Source: Massilia sp. W12
GTDB taxonomy: Bacteria; Pseudomonadota; Gammaproteobacteria; Burkholderiales; Burkholderiaceae_D
Direction of reading: 5' to 3'
Length of the DNA stretch: 64,000 nucleotides
Assembly (NCBI RefSeq): GCF_037300705.1
Contig: NZ_CP147776.1
Span: 1,364,001-1,428,000 of the forward strand
A program made the position numbers and the translations under genes. A model generated the notes under the pieces. It had not been told where the DNA came from and made no database searches. It worked only from the letters and a program-made list of their open reading frames with translations. Shown piece after piece: positions 18,240 to 26,029 of this stretch (position 1 is the first letter of the stretch; each line of letters begins with the position of its first letter).

Positions 18240-18682
18240 GCTTTGCCTCACACTCAGCGCCTGCGCCACCGTGGCGGGATACTTACCCATGCTTTGCATA
18301 TTGCGTGCAATTTGCAGCTGCTTGGCGCGCATGCCTTTCTCTCCTCCCTTGGCCTCACCGGTTTGCCTGGCCAATTGCAACATGCCGCGCTGATCCTGGA
18401 TCTGCATTTCACGCCCTTCCTGCGCCAAGGTGCGTGGAATGCTTTGCAAACGCTTGGCAAAGCGCAGGAAATACATTCATTGATCCAGCAGATTGTCTAG
18501 CCCGGCTTCGTCTTTGGCGTCACCGGGGCCAGATACGGATTCTGAATCCGCACCTGCTGGATGCGAAAGGGCGGCGCCAAACCCGGCACGGCATTCAAGA
18601 AAGACAGCAAAATAGCCTGGTTTTCCGGGCAGCCGGAAATTTTCGTGAAGGCATAGCCAGTCAGCGGATTGAGAAATGGCAT
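18240..18682 (-). pseudogene. Rpn-family PD-(D/E)XK nuclease remnant
   Basis: Two minus-strand fragments in different frames match the ends of one family. The frame at 18682-18497 gives FLNPLTGYAFTKISGCPENQ and QQVRIQNPYLAP, the N-terminus of Rpn/PDDEXK_2 transposon-like nucleases. The frame from 18476 to about 18249 gives RTLAQEGREMQIQDQRGMLQ followed by KQLQIARNMQSMGKYPATVA, the usual C-terminal tail. Together they encode about 135 residues where the family usually has 280-300. The central part with the catalytic Asp/Glu-x-Lys is gone, so this is a decayed gene with an internal deletion. Confidence 0.75.
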
Positions 18683-18830
18683 GGCGTGCTGCGCAAAAAA
18701 TCGGATAGCGCGATGATGCCACCATTCAAAACAGGAAAAAAAGTGAAGCGGGGAGGGTTTTTGCGCAGAATCTTGCGCCGCAGACCGCCCATTGCAGGCA
18801 GTCTGCGGCTTCAGTTATGGCGCAGGGGGC

Positions 18831-21530
18831 TTACCAGCCTATCGTAACCGTCGCCGTGGTCGGGTAAGGCGTATGCAGTGAAGAGCTGTGGCCCCACACA
18901 TCGTCATACGCAAAACCGTAACTCAAGCGATTGATCGAATAATCGTGGAAGAATTTGGCGAACCAGTTATAAGGCCGGCTGGCCGGGTAATAACTGTTCC
19001 AATCACTCCACTTGTGCGGCAGCTCGACAATGCCCCGGTTCAAGGCGGCGCACATCTGCGCCTGGATTTGCAATTGCTTGTCGCGCGCCGGCACATTGCC
19101 CTGCGTGCCGGAGGCGTCGTCCAGCACGCCATTGCCCAGCATCGCCATAGCGGTAGTCGGCTTTTTGCGGATGTAATACTTGCCCAGACCATCGCTGAAT
19201 TCAAAGCTGTCGCCCACCACCTTGCCGTTGAATGTCCCTTGCAAATTGGTGAAGGTCAGGGTTTCGCTGCGGTATTTATCCCACACCCAGTCGATGTACT
19301 GATCCATATAGTGCGCATACGGGCCGCCGTCGTTAAAGGTGGCGTGCGCCGGGGCCATGATGCGATACGGTGCGAACGGCGGCAGGGCCAGGCCTTTGAA
19401 TTCGGTCGGCGCATCAGAGGCAAAGCGCATGAACAGATTATCGCGCCGCTCGGTTTCGCCCACCGTCTGGTCATAGCCATCCATGCCCTGTAAACGTAAG
19501 CGCAGCGGGAAGCCGAATTGATCGACGCGCGTGGTGTTGCCGAAGAAGCCCAGATTCGGCACGATGGCCATTTCAGCAAAATCGAAAATCACATCAATAT
19601 TCGGATCATCCGGGTTTTCGATGTTGGCGCCGGCATACGCCAGTTTGCCATTCACATCGGTATTCACCCAGATATACATCGGACTGCCGACCGAAATCAT
19701 CAGGCGCGCCGAATTGATCGGCGGAATCGTCACCTGCTTGGCGTCGGCTAAGGTATGGAAGTAATTCGCATACGGTTTGCCGTTTTTCATCAACGCGCCA
19801 TTGTCGCGCAAGCTCATCGGAATCAAACGTCCCTGCAAATCGACATGCACGAATTCATCGGTGTTCCAATCTTTGCCGATGATGGCCCAGTAAATCTGAT
19901 TGTCGGCCCACTTGCCGCAGGTGTCATTCACCAGTTTGAAGGTGGTCATCTTATTCCACTGGCAATCCGCGCCGCTGCAGCTGGCCGGCGGATTCGGTTC
20001 CGGCGCCGGCGCCGGGTTGGCGCAGGCCGGGGTCGGTTTGACGCAAGCGCCGTTGACCAGCACATCCGGCGGCGTGCACACCGGCGGAATCTGGCATACG
20101 CCATTGATCAAGACTTGCGGCGGGGTGCAGGTCGGCGGCATGGGCACGGTGTATTCATAATTCGGACTGTCTTGCGCAGCCGGATTGCCATTTTTGCCGC
20201 CATACGTGAAGAAATACCTGAGCTGTGCGCCGCCGGCCACCGGATAGATTTTTTGCTCATAGCGCGCGGCTTGCGGATTGTATTGCATGGTCAAATCGCG
20301 CTGCGGATCATTATTGCGCTTGTAATGCACAATCTCCATATCAATCGCCGGATTGTTCGGCTTGAACCAGATCACCGCTTGATTGCCAGCCACTTCCACC
20401 CCCTGGTTGTAGCCGGGGACGGGCGTTGGCGTCGGTGTTGGCGTCGGCGTAGGCGTTGGTGTCGGTGTCGGTGTCGGCGTCGGTGTCGGAGATGGCGTGG
20501 GGCTGGGGGACGGCGTGGTTGCGCCGCCGATTTGCGCGCTTTGCCATGGGCTGTCATGTGCGCCTGAAGCATCGCTCCAGGTGTAGAAATAGCGCACATT
20601 CGATCCTGCCGGCGCATCCACTTGCGCTTCCCAGGCGGCGCGCTGGGCATTCCAGTTCATACGCAGATTTTGTTGCGCGCCTTGATTCACCTGGTAATGA
20701 ATGTCCACCCACTGCACGCCATTGCCCTTGACCCACAGATAATGTTTGCCATCGACTGCCAGCAAGCCGGCTTGCGGCAAGCCCGGCGTCGGCGTCGGCG
20801 TAGGCGTTGGCGTAGGCGTTGGCGTGGGTGTCGGGCTGGGCGTGGGCGACGGGCTGGGTGTGGGCGTCGAGGAGCCGTCGCGCACGGTATGCGTGGTGGT
20901 CGGCGAATCATGCGAACCGCGCGCGTCATTCCAGGTGAAGGACAGGCTGACGCTGTCGCCCGGTTTGACCGATACCGGCTGCTCAAACAAGGTCGAGCCG
21001 GCTTGCCCGCCCATGCGCAGGTTTTGTTGCGCGCCGCCATTGATGCGGTAATGCACATCCACCCAATTGCTTTGATTCAGCGGGCGGAAACTGATCACGC
21101 CCTGATTATTGCCCTGGTAAATCACTGCATCCACATATTCCAGCGTCGGCAGGGGCGGCGGCGTCGGCGTCGGGCTGGGCGTCGGCGTCGGACTGGGTGA
21201 CATGCCTAAAATCTGGAACGGGCTGTCATAGGCCGATGCGCCATTGTTATAAGTCCAGGCCGCATTCACCACCGAGCCGGGAGTGTAGGGAATCGTGAAT
21301 TCAAAGCGGCTGCCATTTTGCCGCATCGTCACATTTTGCTGTGCGCCGCTGTTGATGATGTAGTGCGCATTCACCCAGGATGTGGAGACTTGCGATTTAA
21401 ACCAAATGGTGGCGGTATTGCCGCCCCAGTATTCGAGGCCGCTGCTGAAATCCGCTGCGAATGCGGATGGTATGGCCCAACACAGGGCCGCAAACAGGGC
21501 AGTTTTGCCTGCCGACAGACGTTTTGACAT
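18831..21530 (-). CDS. Secreted GH64 beta-1,3-glucanase with four CBM56-like modules
   Basis: The protein has 899 residues. A signal peptide (AFA cleavage) is followed by four beta-1,3-glucan-binding modules of CBM56 type, at roughly residues 26-109, 129-215, 250-345 and 388-480. Each carries the pattern W-x-(D/N)-x-H-Y with GAQQN-(L/V)-x-M. Ser/Thr-Pro linkers join them. Two short Cys repeats (CTPPQVLINGVC, CTPPDVLVNGAC) precede the catalytic domain from about residue 550. GH64 marks are IDVIFDFAEM with the acid Glu and GNTTRVDQFGFPLRL with the Asp. GH64 releases laminaripentaose-type oligomers from beta-1,3-glucan. The ATG at 21530 follows AAGGAAAAGGAAG; an in-frame start 28 codons upstream is less likely. 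No LacI palindrome is seen upstream, so it may be regulated apart from the GH81 unit. Confidence 0.9.
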   Translation of the reverse strand: MSKRLSAGKTALFAALCWAIPSAFAADFSSGLEYWGGNTATIWFKSQVSTSWVNAHYIINSGAQQNVTMRQNGSRFEFTIPYTPGSVVNAAWTYNNGASAYDSPFQILGMSPSPTPTPSPTPTPPPLPTLEYVDAVIYQGNNQGVISFRPLNQSNWVDVHYRINGGAQQNLRMGGQAGSTLFEQPVSVKPGDSVSLSFTWNDARGSHDSPTTTHTVRDGSSTPTPSPSPTPSPTPTPTPTPTPTPTPTPGLPQAGLLAVDGKHYLWVKGNGVQWVDIHYQVNQGAQQNLRMNWNAQRAAWEAQVDAPAGSNVRYFYTWSDASGAHDSPWQSAQIGGATTPSPSPTPSPTPTPTPTPTPTPTPTPTPTPTPVPGYNQGVEVAGNQAVIWFKPNNPAIDMEIVHYKRNNDPQRDLTMQYNPQAARYEQKIYPVAGGAQLRYFFTYGGKNGNPAAQDSPNYEYTVPMPPTCTPPQVLINGVCQIPPVCTPPDVLVNGACVKPTPACANPAPAPEPNPPASCSGADCQWNKMTTFKLVNDTCGKWADNQIYWAIIGKDWNTDEFVHVDLQGRLIPMSLRDNGALMKNGKPYANYFHTLADAKQVTIPPINSARLMISVGSPMYIWVNTDVNGKLAYAGANIENPDDPNIDVIFDFAEMAIVPNLGFFGNTTRVDQFGFPLRLRLQGMDGYDQTVGETERRDNLFMRFASDAPTEFKGLALPPFAPYRIMAPAHATFNDGGPYAHYMDQYIDWVWDKYRSETLTFTNLQGTFNGKVVGDSFEFSDGLGKYYIRKKPTTAMAMLGNGVLDDASGTQGNVPARDKQLQIQAQMCAALNRGIVELPHKWSDWNSYYPASRPYNWFAKFFHDYSINRLSYGFAYDDVWGHSSSLHTPYPTTATVTIGW
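20420..20518 (-). repeat. Thr-Pro linker repeat before the fourth CBM56 module
   Basis: Short tandem GGCGTC/GGTGTC units, coding for Thr-Pro and Ser-Pro repeats in the GH64 gene. Such runs are prone to length change by slippage. Confidence 0.85.
20785..20869 (-). repeat. Thr-Pro linker repeat between CBM56 modules 2 and 3
   Basis: Tandem hexamer-like GGCGTC and GGCGTA units coding for a Ser/Thr-Pro linker. The composition matches the other two linkers of this gene. Confidence 0.85.
21149..21200 (-). repeat. Thr-Pro linker repeat between CBM56 modules 1 and 2
   Basis: The shortest of the three Ser/Thr-Pro-coding hexamer runs in the GH64 gene. Confidence 0.8.
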
Positions 21531-22005
21531 GGTGTCTTCCTTTTCCTTGCTGGAAATACAGGATTTGTTCTCTTGTTGTGGGTGTTTCATCAGGATTGCT
21601 GTCTTTACATGCAATCATGGAAACGGCGCCAGTTTACATGTCGAAGATGGAACCAGACTTAGCCGGGCTTGCGCTTAAATACTGCAGCGTGGAGTAACGC
21701 TCAGCCTGCGCTTTTGTTGTGGGAGCTACTTCAGTCGCGAATCAGGTCATCAGATTGACCGGCTGTGGCGCACGATGTTGTGGCCTGGTCTTGGGTGGCG
21801 GGACAGTGTAAGGCTGGCAGCGCTGGCAAGCGGCAGTCCTGCGGATACCTTGGGAGGGGCTTCGGGCTTGCGCCCGCATGCGTTTATCTGAGTTGCGCCA
21901 GCCCCGGCATGGCGCCGTGATCCAATTCACATTGCCAACAGGCTGCCGCTTCCAGCATACATGGAGTGTTTTCGAAGCAAGCTTGGATGTTGCTGCAGCG
22001 GGAGT
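21531..22005. other. Intergenic region upstream of the GH64 gene
   Basis: This 475-base gap lies between the GH64 start and the stop of the HNH gene. It should contain the GH64 promoter, but I see no clear -35/-10 pair and no TGAAAGCGCTTTCA site. A 24-codon frame (21958-21884, minus) with a CWQC motif is present but unsupported. Confidence 0.5.
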
Positions 22006-22725
22006 TTATTCCAACTTGTCAGGCCCGACATGACAAGTTACAACAAGCGCGTGCCGAATTGCGGTTGCAAAAGGCAAGGAGATGGTTTGTTGCAGTAATT
22101 TTTTTAACTCTTCACGCTTTTGGGCATCGGCTTCAGCTGCAGAATATAGGCCCTCTTGTTGCAGCACATCTATTTCCTGCAGTATCTCGTCCAGGCTTTT
22201 CCACCAGCCGCTTATTGCTTTCATTCTTTTTGCGCGCAAAGGACTGCCTGCACAATCCAAATTGAAAACCCGAATAGTCTCCTGGGCCTTGTGTCGCAGC
22301 TCCTGCGGCAGTCCGGGTTTGGGATGGATCTCGCCGGATGTCAGAAATTGCAAAAAATCATCCGTATCATCCTGATCCGGTTTGATCAAGTCTTCGCAAC
22401 GCCAATTCTTAGCGCTGTTGTCTTTATGCTTTCCACAGCAGTACGGATCGTTGCATGAGCCAAACAAATTGGCCCATGCAAATCTGAGTTCGCGCCGCGC
22501 TTGCTGGCCGTTGCGCGGGTAAAAATGTTCAATGTGGCGCTTGTTTTCTGCAAGCTCAGACTCGCAATATGCACACAATTTTTCCTGCATGGCGTCCAGT
22601 GCAGACCAGATGGCTTTTTTATCCTCTCCCTGTGCCACATCCCAATCCAGATTGGCATTTTTTTTCTGCGCACGGCGCAGTCGTGCTAAGGCTTCTGGCT
22701 CAGGGGAACGTGTTAATTTACGCAT
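22006..22725 (-). CDS. TIGR02646-type HNH endonuclease (PtuB-like)
   Basis: The protein has 239 residues. The start MRKLTRSPEP at 22725 is typical of the TIGR02646/PtuB family and follows AGGAAG; a start 15 codons upstream is less likely. The nuclease core is LCAYCESE followed by RHIEHFYPRN, a zinc CxxC and the catalytic His pair. NLFGSCN and CCGKHKDN then supply the Asn and further zinc ligands. In Septu and some retron systems this nuclease works with an SMC-like ATPase to stop phage. Here it overlaps the end of such an ATPase gene by 8 bp, so they form a translationally coupled pair. The predicted role is the DNA- or RNA-cutting effector of a defence system. Confidence 0.85.
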   Translation of the reverse strand: MRKLTRSPEPEALARLRRAQKKNANLDWDVAQGEDKKAIWSALDAMQEKLCAYCESELAENKRHIEHFYPRNGQQARRELRFAWANLFGSCNDPYCCGKHKDNSAKNWRCEDLIKPDQDDTDDFLQFLTSGEIHPKPGLPQELRHKAQETIRVFNLDCAGSPLRAKRMKAISGWWKSLDEILQEIDVLQQEGLYSAAEADAQKREELKKLLQQTISLPFATAIRHALVVTCHVGPDKLE

Positions 22726-25183
22726 TTGCACTTCCTGTGCGCATGGCGGCGTTGCGTTGCTTGAATTCAAACAGACGGATCAAGCGCTCACATTCAATCA
22801 TTTCTTCATGCATCGCGCCAAAATGTGCAATCAATTTTGTGCGTAAGGTAAGCGCCTCCGCCTGATGGTGTTGTCCTCGTTCAATCATGGCGCGATACGC
22901 AAGCAAATCTTGCAGCGGGGGCGTATCAGGAATCGGGTTGATATGCATCACATGGGCAAGAACCGAAGACGGGTCGGCGCCTTCAGTTTGCCAATCGGGC
23001 TCCTGTGCCGTACATACGCCTTCTGGAGTGGTTTCAATGATGCGAATGCACTCTTTGGGCACACAGCTCAGGATTTGCGGGCTGTGTGTAGTCACAATGA
23101 ATTGCATTTTTGGAAATGCGATGCGCAGCTGTTGCACCACGTTTTGTTGCCATTGCGGATGCAGATGCATGTCGAGCTCATCAATTAACACCACGCCGGA
23201 AGATATGCGCACGGACTCTTTGCCGAGATGAGGATTGAGTTTGACGCAGCGCCAAGCCAGGTCGCCGACCAGGGCCAGCATGCCGCGTATGCCGTCGCTG
23301 AGTTGGGTGACTTTTAAAGTCCCATAGTCATCATGCCGCATCACCAGCGAACGTTCGAGTTCAATGCTGAAATCCAGACTGTGCCAACCGCATGCCGGGC
23401 GCAGAACTGTGTCGATAGCCTCGCGCACGGCAGACAGCATCGGCCCCCATTTGCTGCTGCTCATCAATTCTTCTGCGCTGGCCTTATTGCGCACAATGTC
23501 TTCATTACGCCATTCACACAGCCAGGTGAACCATGCAATGAATTGGCTGAAATCTTTGTTTTCCTCCAGTGCGTCACGGTATGCATACAGCCTGAAATAC
23601 TGTTCGTTGCCTATAGCCTGCCGGGATGAGGCAGGAGACTGTCCCCACAATCGGGCTGTGCCGTAGTTGGCGATCACCGGCAGGTTTACCGTCAGGTCGC
23701 TGGATTGGCGCAGCTTTTCTTGCAATAGAACGCCATATTTCTGCAAATCGTTGTGCGCGCTGGCATCCACTATTGGCGCTTGCTTATCGTCCGCGCGTTC
23801 ATGATCGCGGCTTATGCGCCATTCGCAGTTGGCGGCGCCGGTCAGCAGCCTGACTTCCACTTCACAGGGCAGATCGCGCCGCAGGCCACCATAATCGTCC
23901 CGGCGTAAGCGGATATCGTCTTGCCGTAAAGTCGGCCCAGGCATATTCGCCAAATCAAAACGGGACAAGAAATCTTGCAAACACAAGCGCAGTGCGTGCA
24001 AAAGATTACTTTTGCCACTGCCATTGGGCGCAATCAAGACCGTAAAACCCGGGTGTAAATTGAGTTCTGCTTGTCTGGCTTGACGGAAATTGTGCAGCTG
24101 TAACGACTCGATTTGAATCTTGGCATTGTGTGTGATGTGCGCCGCAGCTTGAAGAACGGCAGTCTGAACGGAAGCGCCGGAGAGGTTGATGACTTTGCTT
24201 GTTGGAATTCTGCGTGGCAAATCAAACTGCCATACACCCTCGTCCGCATGTTGCGCTATCGGATGCGTAATCCAACCATGATTGAAGCGGAATAAATGTG
24301 CCGCGCATTTCTGCCCATCAGGATTTATTTCAACCAAATTCATGCCGAATTCATCTGCTGTCGCCGCGCCAAGCGCCCCGGCCCCAATCCGCACATGGTT
24401 CGTCGATGCTTCGATCCAGCTGTTGTTCATATGCCCAAACAGCCAGAAATCAAAATCGGAAGCAATGCGCACAGTGGCGTGCTCGCGGTCTGCCTCGCAC
24501 AGCCAGTCCAACGGATGATGGATTAAACCGATGCGCACATCCACATCCTGCAATTTTGCAACTGCATGGTTGAATTGCCATTCTGCTCCTAACCATAGAT
24601 CGCGCTCGTCTTCGTCGCCAGCGCAAGACCAGGCGGAATTGAACCCCGCCACGCCGAGTTTTACGCCGTCAATCTCAAGCTTGCATTCGTAGATGCAGCG
24701 TCCTTCTGGATCGCGCTGATGTGGTAAAAAATCCGCGATGAAGTCAGCGTAAGATCGCAAGCGCTTCATGGCGTTTTGAAAGGGTGCGGGTTTTTGCTCC
24801 AGTCGCTGATTAATGCGCGCGACATGTTGCCGCGAGTCTTGCGCCAACATGCGCAATGCGCTCTGCGCATCTTCATCCACTTTATTGCGGTCAATATCAT
24901 GATTGCCCGGCACAAGAAACAAGCGCTCTTTATCCAGCTGGCACAGCGATAGCAGTTCTGTCAAAAACTCCCTGGCCTGCGCATACTGTTCGGCCATAGA
25001 GTGAGCCTGAGTTGCGCCAAATACAATATCGCCGGTGCAAAAAATCAAATCCGGGCGCGGCAGCTTGCCACTTTCAAAACGCTTTTGCAAAAAACTCAGC
25101 AACTCACGGCGGGGACGTGCGTCGCGCCAATTGTTTTTCGCATGAAAATGAATATCCGACAAATGCAGCCAGCTAAGCGCCAT
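22718..25183 (-). CDS. Metallophosphoesterase fused to PtuA-like SMC/OLD-type ATPase
   Basis: The protein has 821 residues. Residues 1-323 form a calcineurin-like phosphoesterase: DIHFH (10-14), GDI (51-53), GNHD (93-96), HHPLD (222-226) and GHMN (250-253), where the usual last His of GHxH is Asn. A linker leads to an ABC/SMC-like ATPase: IESLQLHNFRQARQAEL, Walker A APNGSGKS (385-392), a signature-like LSDGIRGMLALVGDL, Walker B VVLIDELDMHLHP (about 664-676) and H-loop TTHSPQ (about 699). That half alone is about 475 residues, the size of a free PtuA. The ATG at 25183 is the start because the phosphoesterase domain begins there exactly as in the paralogue at 2788; the frame runs further upstream, but only through the neighbouring PPTase gene. 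Septu PtuA normally lacks the phosphoesterase part, so this is an unusual fusion. Confidence 0.88.
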   Translation of the reverse strand: MALSWLHLSDIHFHAKNNWRDARPRRELLSFLQKRFESGKLPRPDLIFCTGDIVFGATQAHSMAEQYAQAREFLTELLSLCQLDKERLFLVPGNHDIDRNKVDEDAQSALRMLAQDSRQHVARINQRLEQKPAPFQNAMKRLRSYADFIADFLPHQRDPEGRCIYECKLEIDGVKLGVAGFNSAWSCAGDEDERDLWLGAEWQFNHAVAKLQDVDVRIGLIHHPLDWLCEADREHATVRIASDFDFWLFGHMNNSWIEASTNHVRIGAGALGAATADEFGMNLVEINPDGQKCAAHLFRFNHGWITHPIAQHADEGVWQFDLPRRIPTSKVINLSGASVQTAVLQAAAHITHNAKIQIESLQLHNFRQARQAELNLHPGFTVLIAPNGSGKSNLLHALRLCLQDFLSRFDLANMPGPTLRQDDIRLRRDDYGGLRRDLPCEVEVRLLTGAANCEWRISRDHERADDKQAPIVDASAHNDLQKYGVLLQEKLRQSSDLTVNLPVIANYGTARLWGQSPASSRQAIGNEQYFRLYAYRDALEENKDFSQFIAWFTWLCEWRNEDIVRNKASAEELMSSSKWGPMLSAVREAIDTVLRPACGWHSLDFSIELERSLVMRHDDYGTLKVTQLSDGIRGMLALVGDLAWRCVKLNPHLGKESVRISSGVVLIDELDMHLHPQWQQNVVQQLRIAFPKMQFIVTTHSPQILSCVPKECIRIIETTPEGVCTAQEPDWQTEGADPSSVLAHVMHINPIPDTPPLQDLLAYRAMIERGQHHQAEALTLRTKLIAHFGAMHEEMIECERLIRLFEFKQRNAAMRTGSANA
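24215..25183 (-). repeat. Paralogous phosphoesterase-coding segment, copy 2
   Basis: Direct-repeat partner of 1820-2788, about 22 kb away in the same orientation. The encoded 323 residues align without a gap. The clearest catalytic difference is His to Asn in the GHxH motif of this copy. Confidence 0.8.
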
Positions 25184-25250
25184 GGCAAACCGCCTGAAAT
25201 GTGAGTTGCATGAGACTTGGATTGTAGCATTGCGCTCACCACACAAGCCC

Positions 25251-26021
25251 TCACCCCAACACCCGCGCCACCCCCAACACCCCATCCCCCTCAACCCGCC
25301 ACTGCCACAACGCCACCTGCCGCTGCATCCCTTCCAGCTGCACCGTTTGCACGGCGCCATCCACAAAAGATTCCGCTTGCAGCACGATGCGTTTCGGCGA
25401 GAACAGGAAGCCGCAGCCCAGCGCTTTAGCGACCGCCTCTTTGCCGCACCACAAGCGCAAGAAAGCCTGGCTGACGGCGCTGTCCGGCAGGGCGTGCAGG
25501 TGGGCCAGCTCTTGCGCGTGGCAAAAGCCTTGCGCCAATTGACGCAGTTCCGCTGCGCTGACTTGCTGTGGAAATTCAATGTCCACGCCCAACCCGCCGC
25601 AGGGCTTGAATGCGGCTGTGCCGGCAGGCGCGGCAGGTGGGCCCAGGACGAGGGCGAAATGGCCATGCGCATGACTGAGATTCCAGGCCGGGGCAGCCTG
25701 TCCCGCCGGGCCGGGCAGGGCATAGGGTTTGTGTTGCGCGCTGAAAGCCAGCCGCACTTGCTCAGGCTGGCAAGCCAGTTCGCGCGCCAGCAGCCAGCGC
25801 AGCCAGGCGTGGCCGCACAGATATTCCGTGCGTCGCGCGGCGCTTTTGATGCGCGCCAGCGCGGCCTTTTCCTCTTCCTGCAGCCAGTCGCTGTCTTGCG
25901 CCAGCGCGGCCAGCGCTTGCAAATCGGCCTGCTGCGCCAGATACAGGCGCAGCCCGTCCACCTCGCGCCAAACCTGCCGGGCCGGGCCGGGCAGGGCTTG
26001 CAACTCAGCGTCGCCAGACAT
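25251..26021 (-). CDS. Sfp-type 4'-phosphopantetheinyl transferase
   Basis: The protein has 256 residues. The signature pair is GLGVDIE (magnesium-binding Asp and Glu) and WCGKEAVAKALG. It transfers phosphopantetheine from CoA to the Ser of carrier domains, activating the ACP and PCP domains of the synthases encoded upstream. It starts 8 bp after the thioesterase stop and is the last gene of the biosynthetic operon. The 67 bp before the next gene show no clear terminator. Confidence 0.93.
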   Translation of the reverse strand: MSGDAELQALPGPARQVWREVDGLRLYLAQQADLQALAALAQDSDWLQEEEKAALARIKSAARRTEYLCGHAWLRWLLARELACQPEQVRLAFSAQHKPYALPGPAGQAAPAWNLSHAHGHFALVLGPPAAPAGTAAFKPCGGLGVDIEFPQQVSAAELRQLAQGFCHAQELAHLHALPDSAVSQAFLRLWCGKEAVAKALGCGFLFSPKRIVLQAESFVDGAVQTVQLEGMQRQVALWQWRVEGDGVLGVARVLG

Positions 26022-26029
26022 GCGCGGTT

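Noticed and set aside
20420-20518. CRISPR-like or minisatellite array
   Set aside because: The repeats are in-frame Thr-Pro linker codons of a secreted glucanase, with no spacers.
21742-21930. A 62-residue minus-strand frame upstream of the GH64 gene
   Set aside because: Low-complexity Arg/Pro-rich translation, no ribosome site and no resemblance to a known protein.
21884-21958. A 24-codon minus-strand frame with a CWQC motif
   Set aside because: Too short to judge, no ribosome-binding site, and no recognisable family.
25184-25723. N-terminal extension of the phosphoesterase-ATPase frame
   Set aside because: It runs inside the phosphopantetheinyl transferase gene, and the conserved phosphoesterase domain begins at 25183 exactly as in its paralogue.
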